A stretch of 47,926 bases of DNA from the NCBI RefSeq assembly GCF_000621505.1, contig NZ_KK211291.1, positions 1-47,926 of the forward strand. The letters are read 5' to 3'. This document shows positions 1-8,586 of the stretch, one piece after another (position 1 is the stretch's first letter; every line of letters begins with the position of its first letter). The position numbers and the translations under genes were made by a program. A model generated the notes under the pieces. The model saw only the letters and a list, made by a program, of their open reading frames with translations. It searched no databases and was not told where the DNA came from. Origin of the DNA: Ruminiclostridium cellobioparum DSM 1351 = ATCC 15832. GTDB taxonomy: Bacteria > Bacillota > Clostridia > Acetivibrionales > DSM-1351.

Positions 1-361
1 ATAGAGACTTTTCCAAAGAGACCACCCTGCTTTTTTCAATTTCAGAAAACAGAATCAAATCCAGCAGAAGTTTCTTTTGATAGTCTACATGAGAGTTCCA
101 ATTACACAACATTAATATAGCCTCCAAAACCAGTGTTATGGCAATTAATACCATACGCTGTGGTTTTCAAATTTTTGGAAGCTAATGTCAAGGTGTACAG
201 TAACCATATATGGTTACTACTGGTAAATGTTGTTGGAAAATTTAAAGTAAAAAACTGGAGAATGTTAGAGGTGCGAGAAGAAAATTGCATCTTAAAACAT
301 AGAGCTCGAAAGCTATTGGAGTTTTCGAGAGTATTATTAAATTATGAAGGAGGACAGCAAT
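1..361. other. Intergenic region with a 20-bp perfect palindrome
   Basis: I see no convincing gene here. The short open frames lack ribosome binding sites and family resemblance. The one structured element is a perfect 20-bp palindrome, AGTAACCATATATGGTTACT at 199-218, about 145 bases upstream of the DUF6273 start. It could be an operator for a dimeric regulator. No clear sigma-A promoter could be assigned around it. Confidence 0.4.
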
Positions 362-1042
362 TTGCAAACAGTTGATTGCAACCGGAATGTAAAACCCGGT
401 GAAATCATTACTTTAGGTACGTATCCGCATACTGCGGATGGAACTGATGCAACACCGGTAAAGTGGCGGGTGCTGCAGAATTCAGGGAGTGAGCTGTTCA
501 TTCTGAGCGAGCATATTTTGGACTGTAAGAGGTATCACGGCAAGTCGGCGGATATTACATGGTACGATTGCGTGGATATTACTTGGCGTGACTGTGATTT
601 GCGCAAGTGGCTGAACGATGAATTCTATAACACTGTATTCACATCCGCAGAAAAGGAATTTATAAAGACGGCCCATTGTACCGGCAACGGAGAAGGCAGC
701 CCGGATACCGAGGACAGGGTTTTTCTGCTGAGCGTTAATGAGATAAAAGAAGTATCCGACAAACACGGCAAGGCTCTGCTGCGTGCAGTCGGGACGGACT
801 TTGCCAAAATGAAAAAACCTGATGGCTGCAGCTTATATGTATATGATAAAACCAACAAAGATAACTATATTATCAGAAATGGACAGGAAACCGGCTGTTC
901 CTGGTGGTGGCTGCGGACACAGGGAAACAAGCCGACCCGTGCGTTTTTTGTAGGTACGGGCTGTAGTATACGCAGCTATGCCAATGTCAGTGCAGCCCGT
1001 GACGGTGTCCGCCCCGCGTTGAAAATTGATCTTGCAATATGA
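362..1042 (+). CDS. DUF6273 domain-containing protein
   Basis: About 226 residues of the DUF6273 type, a widespread Firmicute domain of unknown function resembling C-type-lectin or sulfatase-modifying folds. Family marks are PGEIITLGTYPH near the N-terminus, a central ITWRDCDLRKWLND stretch, GCSWWWLRTQG, and the C-terminal DGVRPALKI. An upstream ATG at 344 is unlikely as the start because the Shine-Dalgarno AAGGAGG (347-353) lies after it. The in-frame TTG at 362, eight bases past GGAGG, is the better start. There is no signal peptide or membrane segment, so the protein is probably cytoplasmic. It stands alone, upstream of the sensing locus and separated from it by 276 bases without a clear gene. 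Family is fairly certain; function is unknown. Confidence 0.75.
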   Translation: MQTVDCNRNVKPGEIITLGTYPHTADGTDATPVKWRVLQNSGSELFILSEHILDCKRYHGKSADITWYDCVDITWRDCDLRKWLNDEFYNTVFTSAEKEFIKTAHCTGNGEGSPDTEDRVFLLSVNEIKEVSDKHGKALLRAVGTDFAKMKKPDGCSLYVYDKTNKDNYIIRNGQETGCSWWWLRTQGNKPTRAFFVGTGCSIRSYANVSAARDGVRPALKIDLAI

Positions 1043-1318
1043 AAAGGCGGTTGTTTTAATTTTCAAATCTTGATTAATTCTGAACAAGTCTATAAAATAA
1101 AGTAAAAGCCATAAATGTATGGTAAATATTTTAATTGTCATAAAAAAATATCATAATCACCAACCGCATTGAAACTGCCGCAAATGTGCATACGGTTATG
1201 GCCGCTGCAATCTGTTGCTGCTGATGATTGGCAGAAATATATCCAAGTAAGTCGACTGCTCACCGGTAAAAGTTTTTAATGATCTGGAATTATATTATAT
1301 AAAATCAGGTGAATATAT

Positions 1319-2902
1319 ATGTTTAAAATAATTATTGTAGATGATGAAGATGAAACAAGAACTGGTATAATTCAGTCAATAAAGTGGACAAATTTGGGAC
1401 TGAAAATAGCCGGACAGGCTGTTGATGGTATTGAAGGCATTCAATTGGCCGGAGAAACAGATCCGGATATTGCCCTGCTTGATGTGAAAATGCCTAAAAT
1501 GAATGGCATTCAGTGTGCAAGAGAAATAAGGGGGATGCTGCCGCAATGTAAAATAATATTCATGAGCGGGTACAGTGAAAAGGAGTATCTAAAATCGGCA
1601 ATTCAAATGCAGGCAATAGATTATGTTGAAAAACCTCTGGATATATTGGAATTGACCGGTGTAATAAAGAAAACAGTCGAGATATTAAAAAAGGATATAT
1701 CTAAAAATGAAGAAGAAAGCAAACTTAAATCCATGGCAGAGGTCGGAACTTCTGTTATACGCCAGGAACTTGCTATTCGGCTTATTCACAGAAAAACAAG
1801 GCTTGCTGAATTAAAAAAAGAATTTAAGGAGCTGATGGTAGATCTGCCTCTTAATGAGAATTTTGCAACCGTTCATATCAGGCTTCATGTACATAGGCTA
1901 GGGGATAGCTCAAACAATTTTATCACCTGTAAATCCAAGATATATAACATATTGAACAGGACCTTTAATGAGTTTGATGAAGGATTTCTGATGTCCATAT
2001 TGGATGCTGAGCATATGATTATGCACTTTTATGGATATCTGGCATCTAATAGTACTCTTTTGAAGCAGTATATAAAGAAAATAATTCTGGAACTTGACAT
2101 GTTCTTTGGCGGCGAAGGCGTTGCTACGGCTGGTGTAGGGAATTCGGTGCGCGGAGTTGAAAATGTACCTGTATCATACCATAGTGCAAGAGCAAGCAGT
2201 CAGAGGCTTTTTTTGGAGGGATACGGCAGTGTGATTTTACCGGAAAGGGGTAATGAGAAAAAATATCATATTGATGCGGAATATATAAATACTTTCAAGA
2301 GCCTTCTGGAGGATAATGATTTTGAAAAAGCTTTAATGGTGCTAAACATAATTGTAGGAGAATCTAAAGAAAATGGGAAATACAATATCGGTGAAATAAA
2401 AAATGTGTTTTTGTCTCTTATACTTGCCGTTTTGTCATACTGCAGAAGAGCCGGCTCTGAAAAGGCAGGTACCAATGAGCTGACATGGGCGGATATGCTG
2501 AATTCAAAAACAATTGACGATGTAGTGGAATTCATCACAATCAGGCTTGTTGAAGCTTCGGACAACTTTGACCATACAAATGGGAAAAGTATAAAAATCA
2601 AAAAGGCTATTGAATTTATAAAGGATAATTATAGTAGGAACATTTCTATTGAAGATGTAGCTGAAAAGGTTACTTTAGCGCCAACATACCTGTGCAGTAT
2701 TTTTAAAAAGGAAGTTGGAAGAACCATCAATCAGTTCATTGAGGAGTACAGGATTAAAAAGGCGAAACAGCTTTTAAAAAATGAGGATATTAAATTAAGC
2801 AATATAAGTCAAATGGTAGGTTACAGCAATGCTGCCTATTTTATTTCAGTGTTCAAGAAGGTTACCGGAATAAGCCCATCTGAATACAGAAAACACAGAT
2901 AG
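1319..2902 (+). CDS. YesN-type response regulator, receiver plus AraC DNA-binding domain
   Basis: A 527-residue regulator. Residues 1-120 form a receiver domain with the acidic pair at VDDED, the phospho-acceptor Asp55 in LLDVKMP and the conserved Lys in YVEKPLD. A long middle linker follows. The last 100 residues are an AraC/XylS double helix-turn-helix (NISIEDVAEKVTLAPTYLCSIFKKEVG, then ISQMVGYSNAAYFISVFKK). Such proteins work with YesM-type kinases to switch on the adjacent sugar transporter. It is followed 89 bases later by the cognate kinase and then by the transporter, so control of the locus through 9873 is the natural inference. The ribosome site is a weak AGGTGA before ATG. The inducing ligand is not known. 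Confidence 0.9.
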   Translation: MFKIIIVDDEDETRTGIIQSIKWTNLGLKIAGQAVDGIEGIQLAGETDPDIALLDVKMPKMNGIQCAREIRGMLPQCKIIFMSGYSEKEYLKSAIQMQAIDYVEKPLDILELTGVIKKTVEILKKDISKNEEESKLKSMAEVGTSVIRQELAIRLIHRKTRLAELKKEFKELMVDLPLNENFATVHIRLHVHRLGDSSNNFITCKSKIYNILNRTFNEFDEGFLMSILDAEHMIMHFYGYLASNSTLLKQYIKKIILELDMFFGGEGVATAGVGNSVRGVENVPVSYHSARASSQRLFLEGYGSVILPERGNEKKYHIDAEYINTFKSLLEDNDFEKALMVLNIIVGESKENGKYNIGEIKNVFLSLILAVLSYCRRAGSEKAGTNELTWADMLNSKTIDDVVEFITIRLVEASDNFDHTNGKSIKIKKAIEFIKDNYSRNISIEDVAEKVTLAPTYLCSIFKKEVGRTINQFIEEYRIKKAKQLLKNEDIKLSNISQMVGYSNAAYFISVFKKVTGISPSEYRKHR

Positions 2903-2991
2903 GTGCCGAAGTTAATTATAAAGTATCGGCGGAATGAGGAACGGGATCTTTCAGCTTCCAATTAGTGCATTGTGAAAAGGTGGACATATTT

Positions 2992-4818
2992 ATGTTTAAA
3001 AAATTTACAAATGGAATAATTTTTTTAGTACATGATCTTACACTTAACAAAAAGCTGTTTTTATCCTACTTTGTATTGATTGTACTTCCCATGGGCCTGA
3101 TAACATATTTTTCCTACCAGAGAAGCTCACAAATTGTTGAGGAAAAGATGGTTCAGATTGCTGCACAATCTATGACCCAGGCGGCGAATACAATATCCGA
3201 CAAGTTGGAAAAGGCTATTAACATTTCTAATATGGTATCCTTTAATGATGATCTTCAGGGTATTCTTTCACGGGATACCAGAGATTATTCACGTTACAGG
3301 CAAAGTGAGGATGTATTTAAGATAAGAAGTATTCTTGAAAACCTTCAGGAGACGAAATATATAACACGCGTAAAAATATATGCTAAAAGTGAATTTGAGT
3401 TTACCGGTGAAAATATAAACTTATTTTCATTGAATGATATAGACCAAACTGAATGGTATAAAAAGGTTGTAAAAAATGACGGGAAAATATTTTGGCTGTC
3501 TTCACATTATTTCAAATATGTGGACCTGGGGGAGAAAAAAAATATAATATCAGCATTCAGGCTGATAAAGGATTATAAAAAAGACGGCAGAGATATAGGG
3601 ACGATCAGTGTTGACCTTCCGGTTGAAATGTTAGAGGAAATACTTCTGAAAAATAATGTTTTCTCAGGAGGGCTGCTGTATCTATTGGATGAAAACAACA
3701 ATAATGTTTTGGACAGTAATGATAAATTGTCATTGAATAATCTTAATTTTACAAATGGGGATTGGCCGGGGGAAGGCAGTGAAATAAGGACTGACAAAGG
3801 AAATTACCTTCTGTGTTCAAAAGAAATAAGTTTAAACGATTGGAAATTGGTATACCTTATACCAATGGATGAAATACTTTCTTCCAGCAGGAATATCAGG
3901 AATTATTCTTACATGCTGATGGCAGTGGTAGGATTGATATCATATTTCTTTGCATCATTAATTTCGTTATCCATGACTAAAAGGATTAAAAATCTTATTA
4001 AATATATGAGAAAAGCAAAAAGAGGAGAGCTGTATACACAGGTAGTTGTGGAAGGAAAGGATGAAATAGGAGAACTTCAGGAGAACTTTTCGGAAATGCT
4101 CAAGAGGATTACAATACTTATGGACGAAAAGTATGAAATGGGACAGGAACTCAAAAATGCGGAATTGAAAGCACTCCAGGCCCAAATTAATCCTCACTTT
4201 CTGTACAATACTCTGGAATTGATAAACTGGAGAGCTCACAGGAAGGGAGCATATGATATATCTTTCCTGATCAGCTCACTCTCAAAGTTCTATAAACTCT
4301 CACTCAGCAAGGGAAAGACTATAGTAAGTATTGCCGATGAAGTTGAGCATGCCGAAACATATATCAATATTCAGAACAAGAGGTTTAATAATGCAATAAC
4401 TCTGGAGAAGGAAATAGAGGAAGAATTGAAGGGTTATTCCATATTAAAACTTGTTTTACAGCCATTGGTGGAGAATTCGGTTATGCATGGAATATTGGAA
4501 AAGAAGAACATCAAGGGAACAATAATGATTTCTGCCAATATGGCTGGCAGCATAATTTCCATACAGATATCGGATGATGGCATAGGAATGTCCAAAGAAA
4601 AGCTGGGGGAACTGAAACGTTTGGAAACCTCAAGCGGAAAGAATGGTTACGGTATCGGAAATGTTGATAAACGAATAAGAATGTACTACGGAGAAGAATA
4701 TGGACTGAGCTTTACAAGTTTTCCCGGACAGGGAACTACCGTAGAAATAAAAATTCCTGCAGTCAAACTGCAGGATGTCGGTAAAGCTGCCGGTATCGAG
4801 CAAAAAGATGAAACCTGA
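2992..4818 (+). CDS. YesM-type membrane sensor histidine kinase
   Basis: A 608-residue sensor. The N-terminus has a transmembrane segment (LFLSYFVLIVLPMGLITYF), then an extracellular dCache-like sensing region of about 250 residues, a second segment (YMLMAVVGLISYFFASLISL), a HAMP linker and a His_kinase domain. The phospho-acceptor lies in QAQINPHFLYNTLEL. The ATP-binding boxes are LQPLVENSVMHGI, SDDGIGMS and GYGIGNVDKRIRMYYG. A GTG at 2965 would extend the frame, but the ribosome site AAGGTGG sits just ahead of ATG 2992, which I take as the start. It lies between the YesN regulator and the LplB permease and should phosphorylate the former in response to an extracellular signal, probably a carbohydrate. 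Confidence 0.9.
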   Translation: MFKKFTNGIIFLVHDLTLNKKLFLSYFVLIVLPMGLITYFSYQRSSQIVEEKMVQIAAQSMTQAANTISDKLEKAINISNMVSFNDDLQGILSRDTRDYSRYRQSEDVFKIRSILENLQETKYITRVKIYAKSEFEFTGENINLFSLNDIDQTEWYKKVVKNDGKIFWLSSHYFKYVDLGEKKNIISAFRLIKDYKKDGRDIGTISVDLPVEMLEEILLKNNVFSGGLLYLLDENNNNVLDSNDKLSLNNLNFTNGDWPGEGSEIRTDKGNYLLCSKEISLNDWKLVYLIPMDEILSSSRNIRNYSYMLMAVVGLISYFFASLISLSMTKRIKNLIKYMRKAKRGELYTQVVVEGKDEIGELQENFSEMLKRITILMDEKYEMGQELKNAELKALQAQINPHFLYNTLELINWRAHRKGAYDISFLISSLSKFYKLSLSKGKTIVSIADEVEHAETYINIQNKRFNNAITLEKEIEEELKGYSILKLVLQPLVENSVMHGILEKKNIKGTIMISANMAGSIISIQISDDGIGMSKEKLGELKRLETSSGKNGYGIGNVDKRIRMYYGEEYGLSFTSFPGQGTTVEIKIPAVKLQDVGKAAGIEQKDET

Positions 4819-4951
4819 AAGAGGTAAAGCCACCTTAAGATTTTATTATTTTTCTTAGTATTTTATTATTGAAGCATGGTTACCTGTATGTAAGAATTTA
4901 AGCAGAACAATTGCTAAGTGCTTTGCAGTTACATATAGGAGAGAATATTAT

Positions 4952-5920
4952 ATGAAATCAGAAACAGCTTTATCCGACGTAATATCATATGATTCAGTAT
5001 CGAAAAAGTTTATAAAATATTTAAAGAATCATTATCAGATGTATTTGTTGCTGGTCCCCGGATTAATATTTTTAGTGATATTCAAGTTTTTGCCGCTTAT
5101 AGGGCTAACCATGGCATTTAAGGATTTCCAGATCCTACTGGGAAATAATATTCTGGATTCCATATTTAAAAGTCCGTGGGTTGGCCTGGATATTTTCAGA
5201 AGGATATTTAGTTCTCAGGACTTTATTAGTGTTCTGGGGAATACGCTTATAATCAGTGTTTTAAAAATTGTATTTTTATTTCCCCTTCCAATAATTCTGG
5301 CAATTCTTTTGAATGAAGTCAAAAATAGAGCATTTAAAAAAACTGTACAAACAGTGGTGTATTTACCATATTTCTTATCCTGGGTAGTTGTCTTTGGATT
5401 GTTTTTTACCTTAATGGGTAATGAAGGGGTTTTAAATAATCTTTTATCTCAATTCGGTTTTGAAAAAGTGAATTTTTTTACCGACAAGGAGTTGTTCAGG
5501 CCTCTTTTAATCATTTCGGCAGGCTGGAAGGATACGGGCTGGGACAGTATTATTTATATGGCAGCCATAACTGCAATCAATACCGAGCTTTATGAAGCGG
5601 CTGTGGTCGATGGGGCGAACAAATTTAAACAGATATGGCACATAACAATTCCCGGTATATTGCCTGTCATAATCCTAATGCTCATCTTAAGAGTAGGATA
5701 TATACTGAATGCAGGGTTCGAGCAAATATTTGCAATGTATAATCCTGCGGTATATGATGTGGCAGATATAATTGATACATATATATACAGAAAAGGACTG
5801 GGACAGATGGACTTCAGTCTTGGTACCGCTCTGGGTCTTTTTAATTCGGTTATTGCATTTGTACTTATCACATCCTGTAACTTTATCAGTAGAAAATCTA
5901 CAGGTAAAGGAATATGGTAA
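4952..5920 (+). CDS. LplB-type sugar ABC transporter permease
   Basis: A 322-residue integral membrane protein of the binding-protein-dependent permease family (CUT1; LplB/YteP branch). Six membrane segments can be traced, beginning with MYLLLVPGLIFLVIFKFLPLIGL. The cytoplasmic EAA loop is clear: ELYEAAVVDGANKFKQIWHITIPGI. It pairs with the LplC-type permease 120 bases downstream and the lipoprotein after that. As in many Firmicute systems of this class, no dedicated ATPase is encoded nearby, so a shared MsmX-like ATPase elsewhere is expected. The ribosome site is GGAGAG before ATG. The substrate is unknown; relatives move oligosaccharides or uronate-containing sugars. Confidence 0.88.
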   Translation: MKSETALSDVISYDSVSKKFIKYLKNHYQMYLLLVPGLIFLVIFKFLPLIGLTMAFKDFQILLGNNILDSIFKSPWVGLDIFRRIFSSQDFISVLGNTLIISVLKIVFLFPLPIILAILLNEVKNRAFKKTVQTVVYLPYFLSWVVVFGLFFTLMGNEGVLNNLLSQFGFEKVNFFTDKELFRPLLIISAGWKDTGWDSIIYMAAITAINTELYEAAVVDGANKFKQIWHITIPGILPVIILMLILRVGYILNAGFEQIFAMYNPAVYDVADIIDTYIYRKGLGQMDFSLGTALGLFNSVIAFVLITSCNFISRKSTGKGIW

Positions 5921-5996
5921 CATAATACGATTATTCAAAATACCAATATGAACAATATCTCTTAAAATCCATTTGTTAAATTAAATATCAAGTCAA

Positions 5997-6038
5997 AAGG
6001 GAGGAACATGATGTATATAATTTTTTAGATACATCATG
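5997..6038 (+). promoter_or_regulatory. Hairpin between Shine-Dalgarno and start codon of the LplC-type permease
   Basis: The ribosome site AAGGGAGG (5997-6004) is followed at once by a perfect 10-bp inverted repeat, CATGATGTAT (6007-6016) and ATACATCATG (6029-6038), with a 12-base loop. The annotated ATG is at 6040, 36 bases from the ribosome site unless the hairpin forms and closes the gap. The stem also contains a decoy start (ATG ATG ... TAG) giving a six-residue peptide. The structure is seen directly; the control role is inference. Confidence 0.5.
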
Positions 6039-6039
6039 G

Positions 6040-6924
6040 ATGGATAATATGAATTACCGCATTACAACCGGTGAAAAGATATTCAAAATATGCAATGCTG
6101 TCATTCTCACTTTTATAGGACTTATGGCGATACTTCCTTTTATACATGTATTTGCCAAAGCTCTAAGTGATAATTCGGCTGTTATTTCAGGAAAAGTAAC
6201 CTTTCTGCCTGTGGGACTGCAGCTTGGAAATTATGAATTTATACTGACAAAATCAATGTTTTTGACCTGCTTCAGAAATTCATTGTTTATTACAATAATC
6301 GGCACTCTGCTCAGCCTGTTCTGTACGGTTACAACCGCGTATCCTTTATCAAAGGTATGGCTCAAGGGCCGTAAGTTTTTTGTATTGCTTTATATATTTG
6401 CAATGTTGTTTTATGGAGGAATTATTCCAGGATATATGCTTATGAAGTCTCTCAATTTACTGGACACTTTATGGTCGGTAATATTTCCGTTTATGGTAGT
6501 TCCGTTTAATATGCTGGTGGTGAAAACTTTTATGGAGGGATTGCCTGAAAGTGTGGAGGAATCGGCAAAGATTGACGGAGCTGGAGATATAAGAATTCTG
6601 GTAAGTATAATACTTCCCATGTCAATGCCGGTAATAGCAACGATCGGATTGTTTTATGCAGTAACCTATTGGAATGGATTCTTCCATGCCACCATGTATA
6701 TAAGCAAACCTGACCTAAAACCGCTTCAGCAATATATTTACGAGATGATAAATTCCGCAAACAATATAAACAATAATATGTCAGTGGAGGAAATGCTTAA
6801 AATATCTCCGGGGGGAGTACAGGCGGCAGCCATAATAGCCACAACCCTGCCCATCATCATTGTATACCCGTTTCTTCAAAAGTATTTTGTGCAAGGTATG
6901 ACGCTGGGATCCGTAAAGGGTTAG
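6040..6924 (+). CDS. LplC-type sugar ABC transporter permease
   Basis: A 294-residue CUT1 permease of the LplC/YtcP branch with six membrane segments, starting with VILTFIGLMAILPFIHVFAKALS. The EAA loop reads SVEESAKIDGAGDIRILVSIILPMS. The C-terminal FLQKYFVQGMTLGSVKG is diagnostic of this branch. It forms the channel with the LplB-type protein and receives substrate from the lipoprotein that begins 64 bases later. The start is uncertain between ATG 6040 and ATG 6049, because a hairpin separates both from the Shine-Dalgarno sequence. Confidence 0.87.
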   Translation: MDNMNYRITTGEKIFKICNAVILTFIGLMAILPFIHVFAKALSDNSAVISGKVTFLPVGLQLGNYEFILTKSMFLTCFRNSLFITIIGTLLSLFCTVTTAYPLSKVWLKGRKFFVLLYIFAMLFYGGIIPGYMLMKSLNLLDTLWSVIFPFMVVPFNMLVVKTFMEGLPESVEESAKIDGAGDIRILVSIILPMSMPVIATIGLFYAVTYWNGFFHATMYISKPDLKPLQQYIYEMINSANNINNNMSVEEMLKISPGGVQAAAIIATTLPIIIVYPFLQKYFVQGMTLGSVKG

Positions 6925-6987
6925 CCTTATGACTTAAGGCAGGTAACTGCTTAAGTATAGATTACATGTTTTGAGGAGGAATTAAAC

Positions 6988-8511
6988 ATGGTATTAAAGA
7001 AATTAGCTGTATTGGGGATCACCTTTGTACTTGTTTTGACACTAATTGCCGGATGCGGCAGCGGAGGAGGCGGTACGGCCCCGAAACCGGAAGAGTCTGC
7101 TTCAGCTTCAGGTGTAGTTGATGAAGAAAAGCCAATATTGAAGATGCTTATGGCGAATGTGGCAAATGTTGATCTCAATTCCGACATATGTGCGAAGGAC
7201 ATTGAAGCAACAACAGGCTACAAGGTGGAATACTCCATGCTTCCGCAGGATAAGCCTGATGAAAAGCTGAATATGGAAATAGCAGCAGGAGTGGAATATG
7301 ACATTATAAAAATTCCACCGGACCTATACAGAAAGCTGGTTGGACAGGGAGCTTTCATCGAACTTGACGGATTGCTTGAAGAATACGGCAGCAATATTAA
7401 AGAAGCAACAAATCCGGATTATTGGAATCTGACTCAATATAATGGGAAAACCTATGGCATACCTTATGTTACCGAAAGACCAAATATTGACGGCGGGCTT
7501 GCCATAAGACAGGATATACTTGACGAACTTGGACTGGGAATGCCTGAGACAACTGAAGAATTCTATAATGTACTGAAAACCATAAAAGAAAAAAAGAATA
7601 TGATACCATTTACAGCTGCGGCGACGACAAATGTTCCGACCTTGCTTAGCGGCTTTGGAATTGCCGACGGCGGCGGAGGATTTGCACAGGACATTAACGG
7701 CAAACTGGAGTGGACATTTACAGTTCCTCAATATAAGGATTATTTAAGTTATATGACTAAACTATACAAGGAGGGGCTTTTAGATCCCGACTGGGCTATT
7801 AATAAAGTGGCCAACAGAGATGAGAAATTTACAGCAGGAAAAGCTGCTGTAACTACATACAGCTGGTATGATGCCACCAAGTTGAAACCTGCACTTCTGA
7901 AAAATGTGCCTGCAGCAAAAATATCTGTTATCAATCCTTTCAAAGACAAGAAGGGAGAAGCCGGGGTATATATGGCTCAATCGCTGAACACCGTTATTAC
8001 CATATCCAAAACATCCAGGAACAAGGAACATGCGGTGAAGTGGATGAATATAAAGCAGCAGCCTGATAATTTTGTATTCCTTAGCCTTGGAACGGAAGGT
8101 GTAACTTTCAAGGTAGAGGATGGCAACAAATATATTCCTATTATGCCCGCTTTGACCGAACAAAGGGGAAATGCATACTGTTATCTTACATCAAAGGATG
8201 ACAAAAAGTATGCTGATATGTGGCTTGCCAGGACAAGAAGAGATCCGGCGCTGGGAGAGGCATTTGACGAATTCAACAAGGATGTCGACAAGTATGGCAA
8301 AACCAGTCCGGTATGGGATATGCCGGCTCTTCCTTCAATTACAAAGAATCAGCAGAACCTGAACAAGCTATTTGAAGACAATTTTATTAAAACCATACTC
8401 GGATCTGAAAAAGTGGAGGATTGGGATAACTTTATAGCCAGATGGAGAAATGAAGGCGGCTCAGATATGGAAAAGGAAATTAACGAGTGGTATCAGAGCA
8501 GGATAAAATAA
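6988..8511 (+). CDS. LplA-like extracellular sugar-binding lipoprotein
   Basis: A 507-residue solute-binding protein of the large LplA/YtcQ class. A lipoprotein signal peptide ends in TLIAGC with Cys23 as the lipidated residue. A Gly-rich linker (GSGGGGTAPKPEESASAS) then leads into the binding domain. Typical motifs are YDIIKIPPDLYRKL, YGIPYVTERPNIDGGLAIRQDIL and GKAAVTTYSWYD. It is anchored outside the membrane and delivers substrate to the two upstream permeases. GAGGAGG precedes the ATG closely. The length near 500 residues suits oligosaccharide ligands in this class, but the actual sugar cannot be read from sequence. Confidence 0.9.
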   Translation: MVLKKLAVLGITFVLVLTLIAGCGSGGGGTAPKPEESASASGVVDEEKPILKMLMANVANVDLNSDICAKDIEATTGYKVEYSMLPQDKPDEKLNMEIAAGVEYDIIKIPPDLYRKLVGQGAFIELDGLLEEYGSNIKEATNPDYWNLTQYNGKTYGIPYVTERPNIDGGLAIRQDILDELGLGMPETTEEFYNVLKTIKEKKNMIPFTAAATTNVPTLLSGFGIADGGGGFAQDINGKLEWTFTVPQYKDYLSYMTKLYKEGLLDPDWAINKVANRDEKFTAGKAAVTTYSWYDATKLKPALLKNVPAAKISVINPFKDKKGEAGVYMAQSLNTVITISKTSRNKEHAVKWMNIKQQPDNFVFLSLGTEGVTFKVEDGNKYIPIMPALTEQRGNAYCYLTSKDDKKYADMWLARTRRDPALGEAFDEFNKDVDKYGKTSPVWDMPALPSITKNQQNLNKLFEDNFIKTILGSEKVEDWDNFIARWRNEGGSDMEKEINEWYQSRIK

Positions 8512-8586
8512 TTATAAAATGTATAATTCTGATTTCGGGGTTGAGTCTGAGGCTTGACCCCATACTTTTTGAACGGGAGGCAAAAG

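Noticed and set aside
1150-1240. Possible gene remnant between the DUF6273 gene and the YesN gene
   Set aside because: Short stretches looked codon-like, but no frame gave a recognisable family.
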